Shown here: positions 1-13,513 of the stretch, one piece after another
How the letters are laid out: each line of letters opens with the position of its first letter
Numbering within the stretch: position 1 is the stretch's first letter
Assembly: GCF_014084045.1 (NCBI RefSeq)
Contig: NZ_CP043732.1
Span: 248,001-312,000, forward strand
DNA length: 64,000 bases
Source of the DNA: Microbacterium esteraromaticum
GTDB taxonomy: Bacteria; Actinomycetota; Actinomycetes; Actinomycetales; Microbacteriaceae
Reading direction: 5' to 3'
Position numbers and translations under genes: made by a program
The notes under the pieces: generated by a model
The model's database searches: none
What the model was told of the DNA's origin: nothing
What the model saw: only the letters and a program-made list of their open reading frames with translations

Positions 1-271
1 TGCCGGCGGCGTGCGAGCGGATCAGGCTGAGCTGCAGCTGACGGCGACGATCCGGAGCGATGAAGGTGGTGGCCAGGGCGCCGAATCCGGTCGAGACGCC
101 GTAGTGCGGGTTCGGATCGGCAGCCATGCCGTCGATGACCGCGCGGGCCGCCAAGACGCGATCGCGAGCCGCTGCGGCGATCTCGACGGGGGCGAAGTGG
201 CGCGCGACGGCGACGACGTCTGCGGGCGAGAGCGGGCTGTCGCCGACGATCACGGGGGAAGTTTCAGGCAT
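1..271 (-). CDS. hutH: Histidine ammonia-lyase, N-terminal part (cut by window edge)
   Basis: This gene runs off the left edge, so only about the first 90 residues are visible. Histidine ammonia-lyase removes ammonia from L-histidine to give urocanate, the first step of histidine use. The visible part contains NPHYGVSTGFG, which matches the conserved segment near the N-terminus of the family that carries a catalytic tyrosine, followed by LQLSLIRSHAAG. The MIO-forming Ala-Ser-Gly triad lies outside the window. The start is ATG at 271. The gene diverges from an IclR-type regulator that begins about 50 bases away, an arrangement usual for hut genes, so the regulator probably controls it. Family assignment is firm; phenylalanine or tyrosine lyase cannot be fully excluded without the rest of the sequence. 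Confidence 0.87.
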   Translation of the reverse strand, partial: MPETSPVIVGDSPLSPADVVAVARHFAPVEIAAAARDRVLAARAVIDGMAADPNPHYGVSTGFGALATTFIAPDRRRQLQLSLIRSHAAG

Positions 272-322
272 GACTCGATTCCACACCTTCCGCTGTCATC
301 GCGGGAGCCCGAGTGACAGACT

Positions 323-1110
323 GTGTCTGTGATCCCAGACATTCCGGACGCCCGCGTCGGCCGCCCCCAGGTGCCGGCGGCCGACCAGACGCTGCGCATC
401 CTGCGCCACCTCGCCCGGCGCCCTGCGCCGATCGCCGCGACCGCGCTGGCCCGCGACCTCGGGATCCCCGATCGACGGTGTATCACCTGCTCTCGACACT
501 CGAGGATCACGGCTTCGTGGTGCACCTGCCTCAGGAACGACGCTGGGGCCTCGGCACCAGTGCGTTCGAGCTGGCCGGCGGCTACGCAAGGCAGGAGCCG
601 CTCGCACGGCTCGGTCGACCGATCCTCGCGGCACTCGCCGATCGGATCGGGGAGAGTGCTCACCTCGCGGTGATGAGCGGACGAGACGTGCTGTACATCG
701 TCGAGGAGCGCGCGGCGCGCCGCCCCGCGCTGGTGACGGATGTCGGGGTCCGTCTGCCTGCCCACCTGACCGCGACGGGGCGGGCGATGCTCGCCGCTCT
801 TCCCCGCGCGCAGGTGCGAGCGCTCTACCCAGACGCCGCCGCGTTCACCGACCGCACGGGCCGGGGACCTGCGCGCCCGTCCGAGCTGCGCGATGTGCTG
901 CGAGATGTGCGCCAGGCCGGCGTCGCGGGCGAGGACGGCGAGGTGACGCCGGGATTCCGATCGGTCGCCGCGGCCGTGCACGATCATGCCGGGTGGCCGG
1001 TGGCGGCCGTGGCGGTGACCTGGGAGGGCGAGCGGGAGACGCAGCCTGATGCAGTCGTGCGCGAGGCGGCGCATACGCTGCAGAGTCGCCTAGGCTACGA
1101 CAGGCGCTGA
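323..1110 (+). CDS. IclR-family regulator, reading frame broken by one missing base
   Basis: The gene encodes an IclR-type transcription factor: an N-terminal winged helix (QTLRILRHLARRPAPIAATA, then STVYHLLSTLEDHGFV) and a C-terminal effector domain (ESAHLAVMSGRDVLYIVEE, HLTATGRAMLAALP). The two halves are in different frames. The first frame reads as far as ARDLGIP and the second resumes with RSTVYHLL, with the junction at the C run 466-469. One extra C there restores an uninterrupted protein of about 262 residues, the normal size for the family. GTG at 323 or 329 is the start; 329 follows CAGACT by six bases. It diverges from hutH and probably controls histidine use. Either a recent frameshift or a base-calling error explains the break; similar breaks elsewhere in the window favour the latter. 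Confidence 0.8.
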
Positions 1111-1163
1111 CTCCGCCTCACACGTTCATACATCGCATGCGTCCACGGGCACGCCTTAACGCA

Positions 1164-1193
1164 AAAGAGCCACCCAACGATGGGTGGCTCTTT
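1164..1193. terminator. Bidirectional terminator between the IclR gene and the rRNA operon
   Basis: A perfect 13-bp stem (left arm AAAGAGCCACCCA) with a four-base loop is followed by a T run when read on the minus strand. It sits directly behind the 5S gene and is the likely end of the rRNA transcript. It can also stop the convergent IclR transcript. Confidence 0.85.
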
Positions 1194-1204
1194 CACAGAA
1201 GAAG

Positions 1205-1322
1205 TCCGGCGGTGTCCTACTCTCCCACAGGGTCCCCCCTGCAGTACCATCGGCGCTGTGAGGCTTAGCTTCCGGGTTCGGAATGTGACCGGGCGTTTCC
1301 CTCACGCTATGGCCGCCGTAAC
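1205..1322 (-). rRNA. rrf: 5S ribosomal RNA
   Basis: Read on the minus strand the segment begins GTTACGGCGGCCATAGCG and ends near GGACACCGCCGGAC, the expected ends of an actinobacterial 5S rRNA of about 118 bases. It contains the conserved loop CCGAACCCGGAAGCTAAG. It is the last gene of the 16S-23S-5S operon. The ends are placed by eye and may be off by a few bases. Confidence 0.93.
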
Positions 1323-1424
1323 ACTATTGACGTTTCGGCAACATCACTCGCGTGGAGTGTGTTGTTTGGTTCCGACCGTACGTCGAGAACCACAAAGTGG
1401 ACGCGAACCTTCTCGCAGAAGGGT

Positions 1425-6412
<4,988 letters not shown>

Positions 6413-6656
6413 AAAAACAGATGCATACCCACCACCGGGAAAACGGCAATGAGCAGCGAGTTCAATCATGACCAAAAGAGACGAACATCATTGCTGACAT
6501 TCATATACATTGATCCAAAGGAATTCTCAACCAACCCCCACAAGGGTTGGACGAGGATAATTTGGCATTTGACAAGTGCACGCTGTTGAGTTCTCAAGGA
6601 TCGGACGCACCCACACACCCACCCCATCAGGGCAAGAAGCGCAGGGCAACTTCACA

Positions 6657-6684
6657 ATCTTATCCATCCCAGCCCGACTGTCAA
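6657..6684 (-). promoter_or_regulatory. rRNA promoter, proximal
   Basis: On the minus strand there is TTGACA at 6679-6684, a 16-bp spacer, and TAAGAT at 6657-6662, close to the vegetative sigma-factor consensus. It lies about 245 bases before the 16S gene. The 30 bases around it resemble the distal promoter, as if one arose by tandem duplication. Confidence 0.82.
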
Positions 6685-6743
6685 ACCGACACGCCGAGAG
6701 AACCAGGACCAGATCCGCGCCCCGTCTCCGAGGCAACTTCTCC

Positions 6744-6771
6744 AGCCTAACCCATCCGACGAACTTGTCAA
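6744..6771 (-). promoter_or_regulatory. rRNA promoter, distal
   Basis: On the minus strand there is TTGACA at 6766-6771, a 16-bp spacer, and TAGGCT at 6744-6749. The sequence just before the -35 (TTGTCGATTTGACA) and just after the -10 (GGAGAAGTTGCC) is repeated in modified form around the proximal promoter 87 bases downstream, so the operon has two matched tandem promoters. Confidence 0.82.
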
Positions 6772-6985
6772 ATCGACAACCCCGACAGGGATGACCACAC
6801 TCCCCGGGCCAAAGACCCACACCAGAACCGAAGCTCACAATGCTGAAGGTGGATGATTCGCTACTTGGAGGGGAGCCAGGCCCTTCAGGCCTTCCGCTCA
6901 ACCGCTTGGGGCGAACAAGTAATAACTTACGCCGAACCACACACCCCAGCAAATCCCCACCACACCCCGGGCGTGTCGCACGTGC

Positions 6986-8182
6986 TCACCGGGTGCGAAG
7001 ACTCGATCGCTCCCGGCTGACGAGGGGTACACCCGCAGCCGCGATCGCGCAGGTGATGGCGACCGCGATCGTCGGTGCGACCAGCAGCTGGGCCACGTGA
7101 GTGAGCAGCACACCGAGTGGCAGTGTCCCCACGCCCAGGCTGAGCAGTCCCATCGCAGTGAGTCGGTCGTCCGGCTCGACGCTCAGGAGCGCGAGCACCG
7201 GCTGCTGAACGGTGAAGCCCGCCTGTCCGAGACCGGCGATGACGAGGATGGCGAATGACCCGGGTCCTGCATCCACCAGCACGAAGACCGCGAATGCGAC
7301 CAGCGCGAGAATCGAGCTGATCAGGTAGATCCGTCGTGGCTCGAGCGACGGCAGGAGCGCAAGCAGTATCGCGCCCAGCAGCCCGCCGAGCCCGACCATC
7401 GAGGCCAGCCACCCGCTTACGACGGGATCCATTCCGCGCTCGTGCGCGATGAACGGCACCACGGGCACGGCGGCGAAGAACCCCATGTTCATCAGAACGG
7501 TCACGGCCAGCACCTGCTGCAGCGATCTGTTGCCACGCAGGATGCGGAGGTCGTCACCGAGGCGCTGAGGTGGTGCCGCGGGATCGACATCCGCTGCCCG
7601 GCGGCGCAGCACGAGCAGCGCGACCGCCGCAGATGCGAGCACCCCGGCCGTCAGGATCAGGCTCGACCCCACACCGGTGAGGGCGATCACAGCGCCGCCT
7701 GCGAGCGGCCCGATCAACGCGCCGACCGCCGATGAGATCGCCTCGATCGCCATGTATCGCTGACTGCTGCGACGCCCGATCATCGTCTGGAGCAGTGGCA
7801 GCCGCAACGCGATGTTGATGAGATTTCCGCTGCCGAGCACTGTCATGAACATCAGGACCAGCCAGGTGGTCGGGTCGCCGACGGCGGCCACGACTCCCAG
7901 CACAGCGATGATGCCGGCCGCTGCCGCGCACCCGCGCAACGCCGACGTCACCGCCGACTGCCCCCGGGTGAAGCCGGGGATGCGCCGGTATCCGTTGCCG
8001 AACAGCATGGGAAGGAAGTACAGCGCACCAGCCAGCTCGACCAGGATCAGCGGAGCGCCCTCGGCGCTCAGCGCGAAGGCTCCGACGAACAGCCCGATGC
8101 CTCTGACGAAGTTCAGCGCGACGCCCGCGTACAGCATCCATCCGTAGTCCAGGGGCACGGCTGGCGTCCCGCTGCTGCGCAT
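6986..8182 (-). CDS. MFS transporter
   Basis: The protein of 398 residues is almost entirely hydrophobic, with about 12 predicted membrane segments in two halves, as expected for a major facilitator. The first segments are LNFVRGIGLFVGAFAL and LILVELAGALYFLPM. A central cytoplasmic loop, rich in Arg and Asp, separates the halves near residue 205. The chosen ATG at 8182 follows GGGAGAGGG; a longer frame exists upstream but has no initiation signal. It lies 82 bases behind the PuuE-like gene in the same direction, so it may export or import a compound of that catabolic cluster. Substrate unknown. Confidence 0.8.
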   Translation of the reverse strand: MRSSGTPAVPLDYGWMLYAGVALNFVRGIGLFVGAFALSAEGAPLILVELAGALYFLPMLFGNGYRRIPGFTRGQSAVTSALRGCAAAAGIIAVLGVVAAVGDPTTWLVLMFMTVLGSGNLINIALRLPLLQTMIGRRSSQRYMAIEAISSAVGALIGPLAGGAVIALTGVGSSLILTAGVLASAAVALLVLRRRAADVDPAAPPQRLGDDLRILRGNRSLQQVLAVTVLMNMGFFAAVPVVPFIAHERGMDPVVSGWLASMVGLGGLLGAILLALLPSLEPRRIYLISSILALVAFAVFVLVDAGPGSFAILVIAGLGQAGFTVQQPVLALLSVEPDDRLTAMGLLSLGVGTLPLGVLLTHVAQLLVAPTIAVAITCAIAAAGVPLVSRERSSLRTR

Positions 8183-8264
8183 CGATCCCTCTCCCCTCTC
8201 TTCGCCGAGCCACGACCGCCCGGGGCGCCGGCAGAACGCCCACGACCCCGGGACGGACAGGCCA

Positions 8265-9218
8265 TCAACCGACGACGAACTCGCTGGAGTTGTCGATCCA
8301 CCACTGCGCGATCTCGGAGCGCGGCGCGATCCACACGTCGCCGAGACTCTGCGCGTACTCGATGAACATCCGAAGCGCCGAGGCACGCGATGCCTGGCCG
8401 ATCCAATGCGCGTGAACACCTAGCGTCATCATCTTCGGGTGCGTGTCGCCCTCCCTGCGCAGGTAGTCCAGGCCGTGCTTGAGCGTCTTGACGTAGTCTT
8501 CGGGCTCCGAGTACCCCTGCCCGATCACGAAGCGGTGATCGTTGTAGACGCCGCTGTATGGAATCACGAGGTGCTTCCTGTCGGCGACATCGACGAAGTA
8601 CGGCACATCGTCGTTCACCGCATCCGAGTCGTAGATGAAGCCGCCTTCTTCGACGACCAGCTCACGCGTGTTCGTCGAGGCGGTGCGCGACTGCCAGCCG
8701 ACCGGACGCGACCCGCAGGTGTCCTCGATGATCTTCACCGCGGCGTGGATGCGCTCGCGCTCCTCCTGGCGAGAGAGCAGGTGGCCGTACTCCCAGCGCC
8801 AGCCGTGGCAGCCGGGCTCGTGCCCGGCCTCCTTGATGTAGGCGCCGACCTCGGGGTTGCGGGCGAAGGCGACCGCGCAGCCCGAGATGGTCGCCTTGAC
8901 GTCGTACTCGTCGAACAGGCGCTGGATGCGCCAGAATCCGGCGCGGCTGCCGTACTCCGAGACGGACTCCGACGGCAGGTCGCGGAAGCGCGACTCGATG
9001 CCGTAGGGGAACTCGAAGATGCGGTCGTTCTGCCGGTCGCCAGATGGCCAGGACGCCTCGGCTCCGGTCTCGAAGTTCACGACGATCGTGACGGCGACCT
9101 TGGCCCCGTTGGGCCAACGCGCCTGAATGCCGGTGCGTCCGTATCCGTAGAGGTCGCGCCGGGGGCCGGGGCCGGGCTCGTCCTCGAATCCGCTCAGACG
9201 GTCGTTGGAGATGGTCAT
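8265..9218 (-). CDS. PuuE-like polysaccharide deacetylase-family hydrolase (allantoinase type)
   Basis: The 317-residue protein resembles the PuuE type of allantoinase, a branch of the polysaccharide deacetylase family that opens hydantoin rings. Seen directly: RRDLYGYGR near residue 20, WPNGAKVAVTIVVNFETGAE (35-54) where sugar deacetylases have a TFDDG metal motif, SRAGFWRIQRLF, GHEPGCHGWRWEYG, and a late LGVHAHWIG. The N-x-E-x-G-x-E signature rather than TFDDG argues for the PuuE branch. It begins by four-base overlap with the end of the AroM-family gene and has a good ribosome site (AGGAAGGA). With an NCS1 permease and a racemase-like protein alongside, a hydantoin- or ureide-type substrate is plausible; allantoin itself is not proved. 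Confidence 0.75.
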   Translation of the reverse strand: MTISNDRLSGFEDEPGPGPRRDLYGYGRTGIQARWPNGAKVAVTIVVNFETGAEASWPSGDRQNDRIFEFPYGIESRFRDLPSESVSEYGSRAGFWRIQRLFDEYDVKATISGCAVAFARNPEVGAYIKEAGHEPGCHGWRWEYGHLLSRQEERERIHAAVKIIEDTCGSRPVGWQSRTASTNTRELVVEEGGFIYDSDAVNDDVPYFVDVADRKHLVIPYSGVYNDHRFVIGQGYSEPEDYVKTLKHGLDYLRREGDTHPKMMTLGVHAHWIGQASRASALRMFIEYAQSLGDVWIAPRSEIAQWWIDNSSEFVVG

Positions 9219-9964
9219 GCTTTTCCTTCCTCGTGCGTGGTGGTGTCGTTCGCGGGCTCGAGGTAGAGCCCGAAGATGCCGGCAGCCCGTCCCGCGACCT
9301 CGCGGGCGACGAAGACGGGGACGCCGAGCTCGCGGTGCACGAGACGACCGTCATCGGCGCCGAAGCCGAAGCAGTCCAGCACGACCGCGCCGGCGCCGGC
9401 CCCCACCATCCGCGTGGTCTCGGCGATGAGCTGCATGGTGCGCACCTCGCGGGCCGCGTACGGCGGCACCGCGACGACGTCGACCTCGAAGCCGTCCTCG
9501 TTCCACTTGCGTCGGGCGAAGGGCACCTGTCCGTTGTTCGGGGTCACGACGGCGAGCGGCACGTCGGTGCCGAGCGTGGCCTGCACCATGTGCGGGATGA
9601 GCCGTCCGGCGGCGAGCAGCGGCACCGGGCAGTCGAATCGGCCGAGGTCGCCTGCGCAGAGCACCGCGACCGCCGCTGCGCCTTCGGCGACGAGCGCATC
9701 GATCGAGCGCTGCAGGTACGGACGGATCCGGTCGCGGGAGACGTCGATTCCGCCTTCCCGGGCGACCGGGATGTGGATCGGGTACTCGCCGTCCGGTGAG
9801 TGCAGCGAGATCGCCTCCTCGTCGCTGACGCCGTCGAGCGCACCGGTCATGCGGTACGGCGTGCGGCCGAGGTGCGGGGCGAACGTCTTCTCGAAATCGG
9901 GTCGCGGCGTGCGGCCCAGGGTCGCCAGGCCGATGAAGCCGCCGGCCACCGGTGTGTCTGTCAT
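9215..9964 (-). CDS. AroM-family protein (Asp/Glu-racemase-like fold)
   Basis: The 249-residue protein matches the AroM family. It carries IGLATLGRTPRPD near the N-terminus, GALDGVSDEE, a central VLCAGDLGRFDCP and a late VLDCFGFG. The two cysteines sit where the paired catalytic cysteines of aspartate/glutamate/hydantoin racemases lie. E. coli AroM has no settled reaction. ATG at 9964 is preferred to an upstream ATG because AGGAGA lies six bases before it. It overlaps the start of the PuuE-like gene by four bases, which ties the two functionally. A racemase, isomerase or related carbon-acid reaction on a ring compound is inferred from context. Confidence 0.75.
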   Translation of the reverse strand: MTDTPVAGGFIGLATLGRTPRPDFEKTFAPHLGRTPYRMTGALDGVSDEEAISLHSPDGEYPIHIPVAREGGIDVSRDRIRPYLQRSIDALVAEGAAAVAVLCAGDLGRFDCPVPLLAAGRLIPHMVQATLGTDVPLAVVTPNNGQVPFARRKWNEDGFEVDVVAVPPYAAREVRTMQLIAETTRMVGAGAGAVVLDCFGFGADDGRLVHRELGVPVFVAREVAGRAAGIFGLYLEPANDTTTHEEGKA

Positions 9965-9984
9965 GGTCTTCTCCTGTCGATCGC

Positions 9985-10752
9985 TCACAGCATCACGTCG
10001 CCGCTGTTGGGGCCGAGCGTCTGCCCGACGTAGAGGTTGCCTCCCGGCTCGCTCGCCAGCAGAAGCACGCTCGGCGCCACCTCAGCCGGCGCCCCGGTGC
10101 GGCCCAGCGGCAGCGCCTTCGCGGTCTCGGAGAGGGTCTCCGCGCTGAGCGTCGCCGAGAATCCCGTGTCGATCGGGCCCGGGGCGACGGCGTTGACCAG
10201 GATGCCCTCACCGGCGACCTCGCGGGCGAGCGCCTTCGTGAAGCCGATGACGCCCGCCTTCGCGGCGGCGTAGTGGGTGAGGCGCTCGCGTCCGCGCTGC
10301 CCGACCTGGCTCGCGATGTTGATGATGCGGCCTCCCCCGGCCGAGCGCAGGTACGGCAGCACCTCACGGCATCCCAGGAAGACGCCGCCGAGGTTGATCT
10401 CGACCACCCTGGTCCACTCCGCCAGCGACATCTCGTCGATGGGCGACTCGGTGATCATGCCGGCGGAGTTCACCAGCACATCGATCCCGCCGAGCCGATC
10501 GGCGGCTTCGCGGAACGCGTCGACGACCGAGCGCTCGTCGGAGATGTCGATCGCGACGGCGAAGGCCGTCCTCGACTCCCGCCGAAGCCGGTCCGCGAGC
10601 GCCTGTGCGGCGGCGAGGTCGTGGTCGGCGACGACCACCGCCCCTCCCTCGGCGGAGAGGAGCTCGACGATCGCCTCGCCGATGGCACCGGCACCGCCGA
10701 TGACGACAACGCGCCTGCCTGCGATTCGACCGTCGTGTTTCGTGCTGTTCAT
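9985..10752 (-). CDS. Short-chain dehydrogenase/reductase
   Basis: The 255-residue protein is a classical SDR. It has a glycine-rich NAD(P) site near residue 15 (VVIGGAGAIGEAI), NSAG, the catalytic serine in IINIASQVGQ, and the YAAAK motif that supplies tyrosine and lysine, followed by PGPIDTGF. Asp about 25 residues past the glycine motif (VVVADHDL) suggests NAD rather than NADP. The start at 10752 follows AGGAAG. It sits 20 bases before the AroM gene and 20 bases behind the epimerase, so it belongs to the same transcript. Its substrate is probably a hydroxyl or keto intermediate of the cluster. Confidence 0.85.
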   Translation of the reverse strand: MNSTKHDGRIAGRRVVVIGGAGAIGEAIVELLSAEGGAVVVADHDLAAAQALADRLRRESRTAFAVAIDISDERSVVDAFREAADRLGGIDVLVNSAGMITESPIDEMSLAEWTRVVEINLGGVFLGCREVLPYLRSAGGGRIINIASQVGQRGRERLTHYAAAKAGVIGFTKALAREVAGEGILVNAVAPGPIDTGFSATLSAETLSETAKALPLGRTGAPAEVAPSVLLLASEPGGNLYVGQTLGPNSGDVML

Positions 10753-10772
10753 GCTGTTCGCTTCCTGATCGT

Positions 10773-11624
10773 TCACTTCGTCGCCGCGCTCGGCTCCGGC
10801 ACGAGGCCGGCGATGCGGATGATCGCCTCGGGCAGCCGCATCGGCTGCCCGATGAGGCTGCCCGCCGCATCGCCGAGCAGGCGGAATCCGCGGGGATACC
10901 AGACCTCCTCGCCGCCGAAGGTCTCTGTCTCCCCGCCCAGCTGCGCGGCGATCGTCTCGGCGATCTGGCGATGCGTGGGCAGCTCGGTCACCGCGTCGTA
11001 CGTGGGCTGGAGGTGCTCGACGGTGGCCAGCGCGGCGAGCAGCTGCGCGCAGTCCCGCACCCACACGATCGGCTCGCGCTGATTCTCGTTGCAGCGGATC
11101 GGCTCGCCGTGCACCGCCTGACGCACCATCTCGTGCAGCGGGTTGAACGTCTCGCGTCCCTCGCCGTACGTCGAGCCGATGCGGACCGAGCTGATCTGCA
11201 TCGGAGTGGTTGCCCGGTAGAAGTCGGCGAGCATCTCGCCGAACTTCTTGGTGAGTCCGTAGACCGAGTCGGCGAGCGGCTCCCCGACGCCCTCGGTGGC
11301 GTATGCCGCCACCGAGGCGCCGTAGATCAGCCGTGCGACGCCGCTGTCGGCAGCCGCGCGGATGACGTTGAGCGTGCCGACGCAGTTGATGTCGACGACC
11401 GCTCCGGGGTCGTCGGTCAGCAGCATCGGTCCGGAGACCCCGGCGAGATGGAACACGACGTCCGGAGCCGCGTGCGCGATCACGCTCCTCACCAGCTCGG
11501 CATCCCGGATGTCGACTCGGGCGTCGTCGTGCTCCAGGCCGACGACCTCCCAGCCGAGCTCCTCGAGCCGATGCTGCAGCGCGGTGCCGATGAACCCTCG
11601 GCGGCCCGTGACCAGTGCCTTCAT
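10773..11624 (-). CDS. NAD-dependent epimerase/dehydratase family protein
   Basis: This 283-residue extended SDR has TGRRGFIG at residues 6-13, Asp in VDIRD, FHLAG, a serine in IYGASVAAY and the YGLTK motif. The C-terminal half shows the substrate-domain pattern of nucleotide-sugar epimerases (RIGSTYGEGRETFNP, then REPIVWVRDCA), but such proteins also act as dehydrogenases on small acids. It is the second gene of the minus-strand cluster, 18 bases behind the NCS1 permease. In this catabolic setting a dehydrogenase role is more likely than cell-wall sugar synthesis. Confidence 0.78.
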   Translation of the reverse strand: MKALVTGRRGFIGTALQHRLEELGWEVVGLEHDDARVDIRDAELVRSVIAHAAPDVVFHLAGVSGPMLLTDDPGAVVDINCVGTLNVIRAAADSGVARLIYGASVAAYATEGVGEPLADSVYGLTKKFGEMLADFYRATTPMQISSVRIGSTYGEGRETFNPLHEMVRQAVHGEPIRCNENQREPIVWVRDCAQLLAALATVEHLQPTYDAVTELPTHRQIAETIAAQLGGETETFGGEEVWYPRGFRLLGDAAGSLIGQPMRLPEAIIRIAGLVPEPSAATK

Positions 11625-11642
11625 GTGCCGGTCTCCTCCGGG

Positions 11643-13193
11643 TCAGTCGCGCGCCAGCGCAGGATCGGCCTCGCCCTGGGCATCCGGTGCGGGAACGATG
11701 ATCACGCGTCCGCGGGAGATCACCAGGTGCAGCACCAGCCCGAGTCCTGCGCCGATGAACCATCCGTAGTTCGTCAGTGCTCCGAAGGCGGGGACGACGG
11801 CGATGGTGAGCGCGATCGCGCTGGCGGGAATGAACGCCCACAGCGTCTTCAGGCTCACGCCGCGGTTGTAGTAGTAGATCGATTCGGGCGTCGGCATGAA
11901 CATGTGCCGCAGCGCGAAGGACTGCCGGCGCACGAGATAGAAGTCCGCGATCATGATGCCGAACAGCGGCCCGATCATGGCGCCGAGGCTGCCGAGGAAG
12001 TATCCGACGACGATCGGGTTGTTGAAGTAGTTCCACGGGGTGACGACGACCGCGATGAGCGCCGTGAAGAAGCCGGCCCGCCGGAAGCTGATTCGTCGCG
12101 GCGCGATGTTCGAGATGTCGAATGCCGCCGACACGAAGTTCGAGATGATGTTGACGCCGATCGTGGCGAGCGTGAAGCCGCCGGCGAAGATGTAGAACAG
12201 CAGGTCATTGCTGACGTGCGTCATCAGGATGCCTGGATCCTTGATCGCCTCCTGGTCGATGCCCGTCAGCACCTGCGCCGCGGCGCCGGTGGTGAGCACC
12301 GAGGTGACGGCGAACAGGGTCCAGTTCAGCGGCGCGCCGATCAGTGTGCCGATCTTGACGCTGCGCTCGTCCTTCGAGAAGCGCGCGAAGTCGGCGTAGT
12401 TGAGCATCACGGGGGCGAGCTGCGAGACGACCTGCGCGGCCACGAGGGCGATGAGCCCGATCTTCGCGGCCAGGTCGAACGACGCGCCGCCCACGCCGGT
12501 GAACCAGTCGAACGACCAGCCGGCCTCGTTGAGGAAGTACACCATGGCGCCGAGCATCATCACCCAGATGATCGGGCCCGCCCACCCCTGCACGTGGCGT
12601 ACGGCCTCCATGCCCTTCTGCACGACGTAGAGCTGGATGAGGGAGAGCAGCAGGAAGCAGATCCAGCCGCCGACGGCGAGGTTGAGGATGACCGGGGCAC
12701 CAGGCGCGCTGAGATCGCCGAAGGCGGGCCACAGTCGCGTCACGATCGCGTTGAGCGCGATCGAGGCGAGGTAGGTCTGCACGCCGTACCAGGCGATCGC
12801 GACGATCCCGCGGATGACGGCGGCGACGTTCGCGCCCCAGATGCCCCAGGTGATGCGACTGATCACCGGGAACGGGCTTCCGGTCTTCTGACCGATCAGT
12901 CCCGACAGCACGCAGCCGATGCTGAGCAGCACGCAGCCGATGAAGATCGCGACGGTCATGTCGAAGGCGCTGATGCCGAGGGTGAGGAAGATGCCGGCGG
13001 CCCACGTGTAGCTCGCCGCGTTGTGGGCGACGTTCATCCACAACGACATCAGGTGGTAGACGTTCCATGTACGGCGACTGCGGGGCACCGGGGCGAGGTC
13101 CTCGTTGTAGAGGCGACCCGCGGGGTCGGTCTCGACCAGGCCGGTGAGCGACTCGCCGTTCCAGCGGTCTTCGGTGCGGACTTCTTCGTCCAT
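11643..13193 (-). CDS. NCS1-family nucleobase/hydantoin-type permease
   Basis: This 516-residue protein fits the NCS1 cation symporters that import purines, pyrimidines, allantoin and hydantoins (the best-studied member, Mhp1, comes from Microbacterium liquefaciens). About 12 membrane segments are visible. Family landmarks include WNVYHLMSLWMNVAHN in segment 1, GSPFPVISRITWGIWGANV, and IADFYLVRR in the later half. The start at 13193 follows AGGAA; an upstream in-frame ATG lacks a site. It is the first gene of the minus-strand cluster and faces the GntR gene across a region with three candidate operators. It most likely imports the substrate of the cluster. Confidence 0.85.
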   Translation of the reverse strand: MDEEVRTEDRWNGESLTGLVETDPAGRLYNEDLAPVPRSRRTWNVYHLMSLWMNVAHNAASYTWAAGIFLTLGISAFDMTVAIFIGCVLLSIGCVLSGLIGQKTGSPFPVISRITWGIWGANVAAVIRGIVAIAWYGVQTYLASIALNAIVTRLWPAFGDLSAPGAPVILNLAVGGWICFLLLSLIQLYVVQKGMEAVRHVQGWAGPIIWVMMLGAMVYFLNEAGWSFDWFTGVGGASFDLAAKIGLIALVAAQVVSQLAPVMLNYADFARFSKDERSVKIGTLIGAPLNWTLFAVTSVLTTGAAAQVLTGIDQEAIKDPGILMTHVSNDLLFYIFAGGFTLATIGVNIISNFVSAAFDISNIAPRRISFRRAGFFTALIAVVVTPWNYFNNPIVVGYFLGSLGAMIGPLFGIMIADFYLVRRQSFALRHMFMPTPESIYYYNRGVSLKTLWAFIPASAIALTIAVVPAFGALTNYGWFIGAGLGLVLHLVISRGRVIIVPAPDAQGEADPALARD

Positions 13194-13513
13194 CGTTGCT
13201 TTCCTGTTCCTGAGGGGTGCCGTGGGGTTGCCCGGGGGCATGACGACGCGGCTGTGCGGGGAATGCGCCGGCGCGGGGTCAGCGCCGGTGGGGTGGTGCG
13301 GCGATCACCGTGTCCGGGCGCCGTCACATCGGTCACGCAGATTTCCACAATTCGAAATCTTTGTTTCGTTCTGCTGTCTTCCTCGATTGTCGGCCAGTCA
13401 GGGGGCGCTGTCAAGGCGATTCAGCATTTTTGTAATACAAGATCTCTGCAGACTGGGCTCGAATCTTGATCTACAAGGCCATTTTGTTAGACAAACACGA
13501 TGCATCCGTGCCC
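13194..13513. promoter_or_regulatory. Divergent control region with three matching inverted repeats
   Basis: This 320-base gap between the NCS1 permease and the GntR gene is markedly richer in A and T than its surroundings at 13330-13500. It holds three copies of one pattern, TTGw-N3-ACAA: TTGTAATACAA at 13430-13440, TTGATCTACAA at 13466-13476 and TTGTTAGACAA at 13484-13494 (extended to TTTGT/ACAAA). Their centres are 36 and 18 bp apart. FCD-type GntR regulators bind short inverted repeats of this kind, so they are probable operators for the neighbouring regulator, acting on both directions. The part at 13194-13330 shows nothing clear. Confidence 0.7.

Larger units (their letters stand above)
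6413..6985 (-). promoter_or_regulatory. rRNA leader and upstream control region
   Basis: This gene-free stretch of about 570 bases holds the rRNA control region. Nearest the 16S gene is the leader with the TTGAGAACTCAACAGCG element at 6576-6598. Two strong promoters follow upstream and are listed separately. From about 6780 to 6985 I see no further promoter of that quality; the segment may act as an upstream activating region and also holds the end of the next transcript. The open frames here on either strand have no ribosome binding site and no family resemblance, so I do not call them genes. Confidence 0.75.

Noticed and set aside
9985..12036. Long minus-strand frame joining SDR, epimerase and NCS1
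   Set aside because: Only the SDR section from 10752 is coding; the rest reads the epimerase and NCS1 genes out of frame.
13466..13513. TTG start at 13466 for the GntR gene
   Set aside because: It would place two operator-like repeats within the coding region and has no ribosome site; ATG at 13514 fits better.
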